IMG/VR virus record: IMGVR_UViG_3300046733_001417
Location: 1 to 41,690 of that record
Source: a virus
Direction: 5' to 3' (one strand)
Length of the DNA: 41,690 nt
Positions 32,193-41,418 of this stretch are shown piece by piece. Within the stretch, counting starts at the first letter, position 1. Every line of letters begins with the position of its first letter. The position numbers were made by a program, and so were the translations under genes. Under the pieces are notes generated by a model. It was not told where the DNA came from. It saw only the letters and a program-made list of their open reading frames with translations, and searched no databases.

Positions 32193-34426
32193 GTTTTTCT
32201 GAAGCAAGTAACAAGATTACGCAAACAGGGACTGACACTGATCTTAGTGGGTTGAATGGAGTGACAGGAGTAACTACTACAGTTCGTGGAAACCACACTA
32301 CTTATACAATTGCTTCCACTCATTTCCTAGAGGTTCAAGGAACTCTTAGCATTGATCCTGCCTATGAGACATTGCAATTGATGAAGCAAGCGATCAATGC
32401 AGGTAGTGGGCATCCACTCACAGTAACAGGCACATTAAATTTAGGTGTGAAAACTACTGCCAATGGAAAAGATAAATACTCAGTCGGAGTGGGTATTGAT
32501 TTACCCAATGAGAATACGAGTGGGCAGATGTATAATTTCTTTGGAATTTCATTTAGTGGTAGTTCTACATTTTTGTGGAATGGTGGAATAATTCGTACTA
32601 CTGCTACTTTGCGAACCGCAAATGGGGCAACAGTAACAGTCAATAGTGGGATTTTTTACAACCTTGCAAAGGAATCGGCGAACACATCTCAGTTTAGGAT
32701 TGAGTCCACTAACTCTACAGCTGACTCAAAAATAAACATTTACGATTTAACTTTTGATGGTGAGACTTTTGAGTCGAGAATTTTCACAAAAAGCGGATGG
32801 AATACCGGAATCTTTAAATTTAAAAAAGGTGGATTCCAAAGTTACAATTCGCCATTTCCACCACTAACTTTTGAGAATTTTGACACTAGTCCAAACATTC
32901 ACGGCTTCGACATTATTAATGTTACTAGAACTCAATCAAGTGGAGAGACAATTACCATCAAAGGATTTTCTGACAGATTAAGGGTTGAACTTGATGCTGG
33001 CAGAAATAATTTCATGTATCTCAAATGCGTTAGACCTTTAAGTTTAGTAGTCGAAGATTTAAATGGTAGCGAATTAACCTATTCGTACTATGCGAAAGAT
33101 TTAGATAGTGGCAACAGAGCATTGGGGCCAAAAAGCCAAGATGATAGATCTGATAAGATCTACAGTGGAGTCAACCAGACTGGCAATTTGGACGAAGATG
33201 TTTTGGTCGAGGTAATTAATTACATCAACAAAACCATTACTACTGATTCTCGTACCAACTCCAATTCAGAGGTTCCATTTTCTATAATTGCATACAACCA
33301 AACTATTACTGATTTTGCCGAAGGTTTAGTTGGACTCGATACTTTGCAAAGCACAATTAAAATGACTCCAGATCAGGTAGTGTCTGAAGCATCTAAGGCT
33401 ACTGTAGATGGGTATACTTTAATAGACACTCCGCAGAAATTCTACGACATAGCAAAATCTTACCTTGTTGATAATTATGCAGGAGAGGCATCACCATTAG
33501 TGTCAAGAGATGGTAGTACCATTGACGCAGGCTCTTATGATGTGGTGGTGGATGCAAGTGCAGGTTCTACATTTGCAATTAGCGGTAATACTCTAACAAT
33601 TAAAGCCACTACTTTTACTGGCAATATTCTTACTAGTGGTACTGCCACACTTTTAAATGATGCAGAAGTAATAGGAACATTTAAAGACAGTGCGGTTCTG
33701 CCTTGGGAGGTGACCAATGTAGAAGCATCTGCAACTCTACAACTTTACAATATAACCAAAAGCATAGAGGTAGAAAACTTGGTTGTAGCAGGAACAGCAG
33801 GAAACAAAGTTACATCTTCTGGGACATATACAGGGCAGGAAGTAAGTGTGGGAGATAACATGCGTCTGCGAATTACTTGCCAAGCAGAGACATCTGCATT
33901 CCTTGCTTACGAGGCATTCGGTATCTCGACCAGCGTTGGTATTAGTTTTAAGGCAGACCAACAAGCAGACACTGTTTACAATGAAAATGGAATTGATGGA
34001 AGCACTGTTACTACTCTTAGTGCAGACTATCCTAATGTACAGATAGATATTTCAGACGGAGATGGATTCGCAGATTCTAGAGAGTTGTATGCGTTTGCAG
34101 TCTACCAGTCTACTACAACCACAGGTATTGAAAAATGGTTTAATGCAATTACCGCAATTGATGCCATGAACTACCGAATCAACACATCTAATGCTGACAT
34201 AAAATTACAGAATACAGGGAGTGTTCCTCTTGTTATTACAGGAGCCCGGATATACAGGGATGATGGAACTAGCGTTCTCTTTGCAGAGAATGGTGATCAG
34301 CCTATGGTTCAGGATACAGGCGAGCTTGTTCAATACATATCTCCCCAGATAGACACTGCTATGAATAGTAATACTAAACTGGATGGAGTATCCAAAAATA
34401 CAAAACTGATACCTGCCTTACTTTGA
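32189..34426 (+). CDS. Large beta-rich tail protein
   Basis: The protein has 745 residues, Ser/Thr/Asn-rich and almost entirely predicted strand by eye. The first 250 residues have the rhythm of a beta-helix (VRGNHTTYTIASTHFLEVQG, LTVTGTLNLG, STFLWNGGIIRTTATLRTAN). A middle part contains long helices (LDTLQSTIKMTPDQVVSEAS), and the end carries beta units (TGSVPLV-like repeats). There is no shared fibre module. It could be a tailspike or host-surface binding protein. Confidence 0.55.
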   Translation: MSFSEASNKITQTGTDTDLSGLNGVTGVTTTVRGNHTTYTIASTHFLEVQGTLSIDPAYETLQLMKQAINAGSGHPLTVTGTLNLGVKTTANGKDKYSVGVGIDLPNENTSGQMYNFFGISFSGSSTFLWNGGIIRTTATLRTANGATVTVNSGIFYNLAKESANTSQFRIESTNSTADSKINIYDLTFDGETFESRIFTKSGWNTGIFKFKKGGFQSYNSPFPPLTFENFDTSPNIHGFDIINVTRTQSSGETITIKGFSDRLRVELDAGRNNFMYLKCVRPLSLVVEDLNGSELTYSYYAKDLDSGNRALGPKSQDDRSDKIYSGVNQTGNLDEDVLVEVINYINKTITTDSRTNSNSEVPFSIIAYNQTITDFAEGLVGLDTLQSTIKMTPDQVVSEASKATVDGYTLIDTPQKFYDIAKSYLVDNYAGEASPLVSRDGSTIDAGSYDVVVDASAGSTFAISGNTLTIKATTFTGNILTSGTATLLNDAEVIGTFKDSAVLPWEVTNVEASATLQLYNITKSIEVENLVVAGTAGNKVTSSGTYTGQEVSVGDNMRLRITCQAETSAFLAYEAFGISTSVGISFKADQQADTVYNENGIDGSTVTTLSADYPNVQIDISDGDGFADSRELYAFAVYQSTTTTGIEKWFNAITAIDAMNYRINTSNADIKLQNTGSVPLVITGARIYRDDGTSVLFAENGDQPMVQDTGELVQYISPQIDTAMNSNTKLDGVSKNTKLIPALL

Positions 34427-34456
34427 CTTTAACCTAACTAACAACCACTATATATC

Positions 34457-35311
34457 ATGCCTGAGGAGTCTATCTTTACCGTAATCGGAAGAACCACTAA
34501 GCAATTGGTGGGCGAGAGGCTTCCACTTACAGGTGGAACTTTAACGGGAAGTTTAATACTTCACGCCAATCCTACTGCTCCTTTGGGTGCAGCCACAAAG
34601 AATTATGTGGATACTGAGCTTGCTAGCCTAACTCAATATGCAAGACTAGATGGAGCAGACTTCACGGGAGATGTAACAGGCACAAACCTGACATTATCAG
34701 GTGACCTAACCGTCAATGGTGCTGTTACAACTCTTAACACCACGAACTCCACCATATCTGACTCTTTGATTTTATTATCAAAAGGAGCTAGTGATAATGC
34801 AAGCGCCACGAGTGATGCAGGTATCATGATTGAGAGAGGTAGTGGTGAGGATAATGCAGTAATGTATTGGGATGAGGGGCAAGACTCATTCAAAATGACT
34901 ACTACAACCTCCGATGCTAATGCTTCCGATCTTGGGGGTACTTCTGTATCTGCAAACCTCGAGGTTGCTGGACTTAAAACCAACGGTAATGACCTTGGAG
35001 AACTTGAGGATTTCCTAGGTGGATGTATCACATCAACTGGCACAGCCACTATATTAAAATCTGAGTTCGACGCTGTAGCAACTAGCGGAGTCGTAGAAGT
35101 AATAGGAACAACCTCACCATTTCAAAACACAACAATTACCACTACTTACAGCACACCAACAGAGATTGTATACGAGTTGAACGAAATCAGTCATGACGGT
35201 ACAGACACCACAGTAAGTGTAACAGTACTCCAAGTATCAAATGATGCATATGATCATCTCGTAGCATCAGGTGATATAACTATCGGTGGTAGTGCTGTAA
35301 CCTTTAAATAA
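34457..35311 (+). CDS. Tail fibre with shared N-terminal module
   Basis: The protein has 284 residues. The start ESIFTVIGRTTKQLVGERL is a diverged copy of the shared module. LPLTGGTLTGSLILHANPTA and ATKNYVDTELASL are standard fibre elements, and GDVTGTNLTLSGDLTVNGAV is a beta-repeat shaft. The C-terminal 100 residues form a beta tip. A half-like copy of the palindrome (TTAACCTAAC) lies 28 bases before the ATG. A terminator follows. Confidence 0.7.
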   Translation: MPEESIFTVIGRTTKQLVGERLPLTGGTLTGSLILHANPTAPLGAATKNYVDTELASLTQYARLDGADFTGDVTGTNLTLSGDLTVNGAVTTLNTTNSTISDSLILLSKGASDNASATSDAGIMIERGSGEDNAVMYWDEGQDSFKMTTTTSDANASDLGGTSVSANLEVAGLKTNGNDLGELEDFLGGCITSTGTATILKSEFDAVATSGVVEVIGTTSPFQNTTITTTYSTPTEIVYELNEISHDGTDTTVSVTVLQVSNDAYDHLVASGDITIGGSAVTFK

Positions 35312-35334
35312 GCCAATAAAAGATTGGCCTTTTT
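35312..35334 (+). terminator. Rho-independent terminator
   Basis: GCCAAT (35312-35317) and ATTGGC (35323-35328) pair around AAAAG, followed by CTTTTTA. This is a compact intrinsic terminator right at the stop codon of the fibre gene. Three bases later the next palindromic element begins, so one transcript ends and another would begin here. Confidence 0.7.
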
Positions 35335-35336
35335 AT

Positions 35337-35358
35337 GTAACCTAATTATCTTGATAAC
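35337..35358. promoter_or_regulatory. Late-type palindromic element, copy 5
   Basis: GTAACCTAAT, TA, then TCTTGATAAC ends directly at the ATG of the fibre gene at 35359, with no room for a Shine-Dalgarno. The left arm equals copy 2; the right arm is diverged. It follows a terminator, which favours a promoter role. Confidence 0.45.
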
Positions 35359-38031
35359 ATGAGCATTAATCCGTTAACTTTTGGATCACCTATCTATTCT
35401 CCCCCATTTTCCGTTAGCTCTGGAGATATAGATGTCATGAAGCTTCGCAGTAAGGAGACAGCACCATTATCGCATGAATCCTTAGATGAGAACTTCACGA
35501 ACCTAGCAAACAAAGTTAACCAGATTCTAGGACTCAACATTGATGAGCTTAATATCACATCAGCAGGTATAATCTCAGCATCAAGCCTTGGTCTTAACAG
35601 TGGCCCAGGAATTACCTATTCCTCATCCACAGGAGTTTTTGGTCACCAAGCTAGACCAGCAAAGGCAGCAGGCTATGAAAATGTTGATATATCTACTAGT
35701 AATCGTAGATTTATATCAGGCTTAGACTTCGATGAATTTGGGCATGTAGTAGGCTATCAGGATCGCACACTTAACTTCACAGGAAGCGGTAGTGTTTCGG
35801 TAAACCAATCTTCTGTAAACCAAGTCACCATATCCTCTTCTGCTTACACATCAGGAAGTAGTCCTTCCTTTCAAAATATTATTGCAACAGGCAAGGTAGG
35901 TATTGGCACTAATGTTTCTACACACACATTAGACATAAAATCAACCGCAGGAACTTTTGCTACGCATATCCAAGCCAGTAATGGTAAGAGTATGGGTGGA
36001 TTTTATGAAAGTGATAATGCTGGAATGACTGGTGCTCTAAGTCTGTATTTAAAAGACCCTAGTGAAACAAAAGTAAGACTTTCTGCATCCAGTGAAATTT
36101 CTACATATTTTAATTCAGGTAACGTAGGTATTGGTACTGCGGATCCTGATGGAAAATTACATGTTAAAGATTTTCATTTGATTAGTGGATACACCGTTCA
36201 AACTACTGCTACAGGAATAACTGTTCAAACTAGTGGAGACATGACAGGTGTATTAAGTGCGGGTGATACTGTAAAAATTAGTGGTGATATATATACTTTA
36301 ACCGCCGTTAATACAAATAATACATTAACTTTAAGTTCTGCTGCTCCGGCTACCAGTAGTGGGTTGAGTATTTATGTATATATTGATGCATTAACAGTAA
36401 AAAACGGCAACGTAGGTGTTGGTACTACAGATCCTGATCTAAAGCTTGAAGTTGCCGGCAGCCTTACTAGTGGTCAAGCGGCTAATACAAGGTCTAAAGT
36501 TTCTTTACAGCCGTCCAATAATGGTAATAGATCATTGGATATCTATTCAGATGGTGTCATTAATAGTTACAACACTAATTTTCCCACCGCTGGTAACGGC
36601 GGACTGCAGTTTCAAATCGCAGCTAGCACCCACCTGAGTATTAAAGGTGGTGATCCGGCATTAGACCCTACAGTCGGCAACGTAGGTATTGGTACTACGA
36701 ATCCTGGTGCGGAATTGGAAGTTGCAGGTTCTATTAAAACGTCTAATGTATTATCAGAACATTATAGGGCCGGCAGATCAGATGGAGATGTTTACATTCA
36801 AGCTAATACTGCTAATGATTTTGTTTCTATAGGTACTCAGACTTCAAATAATCTACTTCGTGTACAGGGTAACGGCAACATAGGTATTGGTACTACGACA
36901 CCGGAAGGTAAGCTGGAAATCTATGGAAACGGAGGATGGGCTAGTCCTGATCTTCACCTGAAAGGGGTAAGTCCTACAATTAAACTAAATGACATACATG
37001 CTACCGATGATTGGTACATCCATGTAAACGAAAATAATTTCTACTTACTAGTAGACCGAGGAGCAAATGGTACTGACGATCCAATAGATGATGCTAGTAA
37101 TGCTTGGGAAACCCCAACCCCCCTAAAACTAGAGGGTGATACCAATAAAGGTTATTTATTTGATAATGAGATTTACACATCGGCAAACCTACCACCAGGC
37201 ACCACATATAGTGCAGGTACTGGTATATCAATTACAGGGAATGTAATTTCTGCGGATGGAATTGATTCTAGTCAGTTCTTAAGGAGTGATGTAACAGATT
37301 ATAAGACAGGTGGTAACACAAGATATAATGACAATCTGTCGTTAGAATGGGGAACTGGAAAGGACTTTGGGGCATACTTTGATGGTACTAACATGTACTT
37401 TGAAAGTTATTCCCATAATAATGGTAACGTTTATTTTACTGGTGAAGACATAATGGGTAATAGAGAAGCATTGCTTCACATGATGTGCAATACTAGTAGT
37501 ACTTACATTAGGTTATTTGCAGGTGGTAATGAAAGATTAAGAACACTTCAAGCTGGTGGCGTAGAAGTATATGGAAGCGTTTTCTTTTCAGGGGGTGAAA
37601 CTAATATAACTTCTCAAAATATAGCAAGTTATATTCCTGCTTCTACTGGTGCTACTACTTCAAGTGGTCTTAGTGATTTGACCATATCATCATACAGTGG
37701 TTTGATTGGTAACTGGTTAACTGGTAGCTATAAAGTAGATTGGTACAAGGTAGGTAATTTAGTGACTTTATTCATAGACTGGTACCCACTCCCTGGGTCG
37801 GGTGCATGTGGATTAAATGCGGGTGGTTATATCGGTTTTAGTGGATTACCATTCGCAGCTGCAGCTAATAGACAAGGGAAGTATGTTGGTACTGCTTGTA
37901 ATAATTCCGTCTCAACTGCAACCCATGGGGTTTTGCTAGTTCAGAATGGGATGGTCTTTTTATGGGGTTTAACTACAGGCATACCTGGTGGCGACAGAAT
38001 AGTGGGACAAGTAACATACGAATGTGTTTAA
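35359..38031 (+). CDS. Long tail fibre with NVGIGT repeats and receptor-tip
   Basis: The protein has 890 residues. Near the N-terminus, LRSKETAPLSHESLDENFTN is a common fibre-docking motif. The shaft has the element GNVGIGTxDP(D/G)xKLxV about four times (DNA near 36118, 36409, 36675, 36872) and a weaker copy near 35899, each followed by its own beta block. The C-terminal 120 residues (WLTGSYKVDWYKVGNLVTLF onward, with Gly/Ala/Cys) look like a separate receptor-binding tip. It has its own terminator-flanked palindromic element. Confidence 0.75.
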   Translation: MSINPLTFGSPIYSPPFSVSSGDIDVMKLRSKETAPLSHESLDENFTNLANKVNQILGLNIDELNITSAGIISASSLGLNSGPGITYSSSTGVFGHQARPAKAAGYENVDISTSNRRFISGLDFDEFGHVVGYQDRTLNFTGSGSVSVNQSSVNQVTISSSAYTSGSSPSFQNIIATGKVGIGTNVSTHTLDIKSTAGTFATHIQASNGKSMGGFYESDNAGMTGALSLYLKDPSETKVRLSASSEISTYFNSGNVGIGTADPDGKLHVKDFHLISGYTVQTTATGITVQTSGDMTGVLSAGDTVKISGDIYTLTAVNTNNTLTLSSAAPATSSGLSIYVYIDALTVKNGNVGVGTTDPDLKLEVAGSLTSGQAANTRSKVSLQPSNNGNRSLDIYSDGVINSYNTNFPTAGNGGLQFQIAASTHLSIKGGDPALDPTVGNVGIGTTNPGAELEVAGSIKTSNVLSEHYRAGRSDGDVYIQANTANDFVSIGTQTSNNLLRVQGNGNIGIGTTTPEGKLEIYGNGGWASPDLHLKGVSPTIKLNDIHATDDWYIHVNENNFYLLVDRGANGTDDPIDDASNAWETPTPLKLEGDTNKGYLFDNEIYTSANLPPGTTYSAGTGISITGNVISADGIDSSQFLRSDVTDYKTGGNTRYNDNLSLEWGTGKDFGAYFDGTNMYFESYSHNNGNVYFTGEDIMGNREALLHMMCNTSSTYIRLFAGGNERLRTLQAGGVEVYGSVFFSGGETNITSQNIASYIPASTGATTSSGLSDLTISSYSGLIGNWLTGSYKVDWYKVGNLVTLFIDWYPLPGSGACGLNAGGYIGFSGLPFAAAANRQGKYVGTACNNSVSTATHGVLLVQNGMVFLWGLTTGIPGGDRIVGQVTYECV

Positions 38032-38035
38032 TAAA

Positions 38036-38326
38036 ATGATCGAGAAAAAAGAAAAATTAAGTGATATACAAATTAACGATGAAGGTGTAATTGCTTGGGG
38101 TATTAACATTATTATTATTGAAGAAGGTGAGGAAATTTCTCGTTCTTGCAAAAGAACAAGTATATGCCCTAACTATGCCGATGATAAGAGTTTGCTTCCT
38201 GAGTTAGTGCAAGAGGTAATTAGGATTAATTGGACACCTGAAGTTATTGAGGCATATAAAGCATCCTTACCCCAATCAGAAGAGGTTGTGGAGAGAGAAT
38301 CTGATTCTGTTATAGAGGAAGCCTAA
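38036..38326 (+). CDS. Small fibre-associated protein
   Basis: I use ATG 38036; a GTG at 38024 overlaps the fibre stop. The protein has 96 residues. GVIAWGINIIIIEEGEEISR, then PNYADDKSLLPELVQE and INWTPEVIEAYKASLP. This pattern is typical of a small protein encoded after the tail fibre in many phages, and may help fibre assembly. The last base of its stop is the first base of the next start. Confidence 0.6.
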   Translation: MIEKKEKLSDIQINDEGVIAWGINIIIIEEGEEISRSCKRTSICPNYADDKSLLPELVQEVIRINWTPEVIEAYKASLPQSEEVVERESDSVIEEA

Positions 38327-41300
38327 TGGCACTTTCCAAGCTAGAGCAAGCTAAGTATCTAGCTATTGCGGATACCGATGGGGACTTAAAGGTATCAAGA
38401 GAAGAGCTTAATGCTGTAGGTATTGATGGTGATTCAAATGCAGTTGAAAGCGAGTTAGATAAATGGGTTGCCTACATTCTAGACAATGAAGATTTACGGA
38501 ATACTATTGCTATTAATAAAAATTCAGATGGAAGCAGTTGTAGCTGGTGTGATGCTTCCGATGTGTATATTAATCGTGGTCTAGATGTAGAAGGTTATGG
38601 TAAATCCTCGGCCAATGGCGATCCAGCTAAAATGCCTCTCATTAAGCTGGCAGCTAAAGCGAAGAGGCATTATCGGGAACATGGAGAAGCTGAAGGTAGA
38701 AAACTGCGACCAATAGGTAATCGAGTTGATGACGAAATTAAAGAGCTTGTATCGCAAGACTTGACCAAAGCCCAGCAAAGAAAATTGATGATGCTGAGGT
38801 ATGATGACATGGGCTTTAATGTGTTCAATAGGGTTATCGATAATGTGAAAATGGTAGTATCAAATTTGTATGGTAAAAGTATAGATGATGATACAGCTGC
38901 AATTCTTTATTCCGAGAATCCAGAATCTGTAGGTGAATTAATTACTGAATTTAAAGAGTTCAGAGATGGTAGGGAGTATGATGTATCGGGCATACAATTA
39001 AATGGCTTAATAGATAATGGAGATTCTTTTTCTATAGACTCTAATCTAGAGAATTTAGATTATTTAAAAGCAACCACTCCTTATGATTTTGATCAGAGCA
39101 GTCGCTATTATGGTGAATCAGAAATTGAGAATGGCAAAAGAGTAGAAACAGAATCCTATTGGTCAGGGGCAGAAGCTCCTGGATGGGTAAGCCATGAAAA
39201 GTTTGGAACAATTAATCAAGGATCGGGTAACAGAGAGGGCTGGAATTACTCCACAAGCATAGGGTGGTTTTATCAAGATGAGGGAAAAAGCCCTGATTGG
39301 TTTTGGTCTGAAAAAGCAGGCACATGGATGTATCCCGAACAAACTGATAAGGGTATGTTTTTCTATGCTAAAGAGAACGGAGAGAGTCCTGATGCTGGTG
39401 AATGGGTTTACCCTGATATGAGTACAGGTAAATTCTATGACTATGATACAGATACCTACATGGATGCCTCACAGGTTAAGAGTGGGGAGATATTTCTAGA
39501 GCCTGACCCTGATACTGGTAACGCTACTTCTCCAGTTTCTAGCACAGGTACTCTTCCAACTTCTGACACAGGTACTCCTCCCAACACAACGACTCCAGGA
39601 GATATGAATAATACACAGCCTAATACAGATCAGCCATTATTGGGTGGTGATGGTAATCCTGTTCCAAGTTGGTACGAAGATGAGCATGGAGCATACTTTT
39701 CATCTCCCGATAATCCTAGTTGGAAGAATTATATAGGCAATGACTATAATGGATGGTGGTATGATGATCCTAATACCAAATGGAACTGGAGTGAGGATAC
39801 GGGTTGGATGTGGAATGATCCTTCCATTGATAAAAATTGGTTTTTCTCTAATAGGACTCAAAATTGGGCATATGCAAAAGGTGAGGGTACTTCGACTAAA
39901 TGGCTTAATGAGGACGGAAGTACAGTTGAGTTCCCAACTGGTGACCTTAATGAAGAAGAAGATGGTGCGCCCCTAGTTGAGCCTGGGACTAATATACCGA
40001 CAAGAATTTCTTACGATGATGATGGTGCATTCTATGACCCCGACCAAGTCTTAACTCAAAAAAGAAAGCAGTTAAATGAAATAGCTCGTGACCTTTCATA
40101 TGAGGGCTGGGATCAAGGGCTGATCATGGGCTTTTTGAAGAAGACTGAGGTATATAAAGACTTGATGGATTGGGCTACAGGTCGTGAGGATGTAGCAGCA
40201 GCAGAGGGACTTGTTGATGACATTGTTGAGCAGGTAGCTGAAGTAAATGCCCGTAAGGGTAACATTGCTACTAACCTCGATATGTTCGATGCACGAGGTG
40301 CAGCTATGCTCGATCCTCGCATGACTCTTGAGGATAAGCTTGCTATTAGAGTAGCAAAACCAAGTCGTGCAGCCACGCAATCAGATGTAGATGCAGGGCT
40401 AGCTGAAGAGGTTGGTCAGATTATTCGTAACCCAGATTACGATGAGAACCTAAGTTACTACTTTGAGAACTTAAATCCTGAGACAGGTGAGCTTGAGACT
40501 AGAGCATTTAGACCAGATATGCCTGGTAAGCAGACTTTCATGCAGGAGCAGGAAAGGCTCATTGATGGTAGTAAGAGTATTATAAACCAACAATTGGATG
40601 ACCTACTTAATCCACTTAAAGAGTATGGGGGTAAAAGTAAGTACCAAGCATCAGTTGATAAGCAGATGGATGCCCTTCGTGAGAAGGGTATTATTGCTGG
40701 TGGTGTAGACGATCTAGATACCGAAGAGGATGAAAGCTTAGGTCTTTATACAAGAGAGGGAATGAATGCTCTGAATTATATCTATGGGGATGATGAGGAT
40801 TCCCAGCAGGGTATGATGGAGGATTACAATGAGATGAAGGGTTCTCTGCGTGATCAGCAGAATTACTTGGGGGCAATGGATGCCCAGAGGGACTTAGATA
40901 TAAGTTCTAAGCTTAGGACTGCCATGGAAGACCTTGATCCAGTCGAGCGATCAAGAGACAGAGCCATGGATAGAGTGAGGCTTGCAAGATTTGGTGGGGG
41001 AGTTGTAAGTGCAGACAAAGGTGGTATCCGTGAGCAAGGTGGTCTGTTTGAAAAACAGCTAGACCCAAAGTTAGGGTTTAAGGATTTAAGTGAGGTAACT
41101 GGATTAGGAGACACTTACACTCAGAATGAAATTGATGTAGCTGGAATAGGTAAAGGCTTAGATGGTATGCCTCAACCAAGTAATGAGATTAAGCAGAGTC
41201 AGTTTTACAAAAACATTAATCCTTTAGGTAAAACAGATTATACACCAATCGAAAGCATGACCCCAGAGGAAATTGCTCAATACCAAGGGGATAATGTTAT

Positions 41301-41418
41301 TAACCCAGCTACAGGTAATCAGTTTTTAAAAAAAGCTAAAGCGCAGAGGATTATACCTGAAACTGCTACGGCAAAAGAAGTTTTACCTGCAAAAGCAACA
41401 CCCGTATACAGATCATAA
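38326..41418 (+). CDS. Giant virion protein with EF-hand and Trp-rich GW repeats
   Basis: The protein has 1030 residues. Near the N-terminus, DTDGDLKVSREE is a full EF-hand loop. HYREHGEAEGRKL follows a CSWCDASDVY segment and recalls the 'YL..NPDV..HY...G..EGR' motif of virion proteins. Residues about 280-380 and 450-540 hold W-rich repeats (WNYSTSIGWFYQ, WFWSEKAGTWMYP, NWSEDTGWMWND, NWFFSNRTQNWAYAKG), as in Verrucomicrobia surface proteins. The C-terminal half is acidic coiled-coil helix. Near residue 685, ATQSDVDAGLA recurs in the next gene. It is probably a large internal or tail protein. Confidence 0.6.
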   Translation: MALSKLEQAKYLAIADTDGDLKVSREELNAVGIDGDSNAVESELDKWVAYILDNEDLRNTIAINKNSDGSSCSWCDASDVYINRGLDVEGYGKSSANGDPAKMPLIKLAAKAKRHYREHGEAEGRKLRPIGNRVDDEIKELVSQDLTKAQQRKLMMLRYDDMGFNVFNRVIDNVKMVVSNLYGKSIDDDTAAILYSENPESVGELITEFKEFRDGREYDVSGIQLNGLIDNGDSFSIDSNLENLDYLKATTPYDFDQSSRYYGESEIENGKRVETESYWSGAEAPGWVSHEKFGTINQGSGNREGWNYSTSIGWFYQDEGKSPDWFWSEKAGTWMYPEQTDKGMFFYAKENGESPDAGEWVYPDMSTGKFYDYDTDTYMDASQVKSGEIFLEPDPDTGNATSPVSSTGTLPTSDTGTPPNTTTPGDMNNTQPNTDQPLLGGDGNPVPSWYEDEHGAYFSSPDNPSWKNYIGNDYNGWWYDDPNTKWNWSEDTGWMWNDPSIDKNWFFSNRTQNWAYAKGEGTSTKWLNEDGSTVEFPTGDLNEEEDGAPLVEPGTNIPTRISYDDDGAFYDPDQVLTQKRKQLNEIARDLSYEGWDQGLIMGFLKKTEVYKDLMDWATGREDVAAAEGLVDDIVEQVAEVNARKGNIATNLDMFDARGAAMLDPRMTLEDKLAIRVAKPSRAATQSDVDAGLAEEVGQIIRNPDYDENLSYYFENLNPETGELETRAFRPDMPGKQTFMQEQERLIDGSKSIINQQLDDLLNPLKEYGGKSKYQASVDKQMDALREKGIIAGGVDDLDTEEDESLGLYTREGMNALNYIYGDDEDSQQGMMEDYNEMKGSLRDQQNYLGAMDAQRDLDISSKLRTAMEDLDPVERSRDRAMDRVRLARFGGGVVSADKGGIREQGGLFEKQLDPKLGFKDLSEVTGLGDTYTQNEIDVAGIGKGLDGMPQPSNEIKQSQFYKNINPLGKTDYTPIESMTPEEIAQYQGDNVINPATGNQFLKKAKAQRIIPETATAKEVLPAKATPVYRS

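Noticed and set aside
34633-35049. 138-codon minus-strand frame in the fibre gene
   Set aside because: It is antisense to a recognisable fibre gene, with Val/Pro/Ser composition expected of a shadow.
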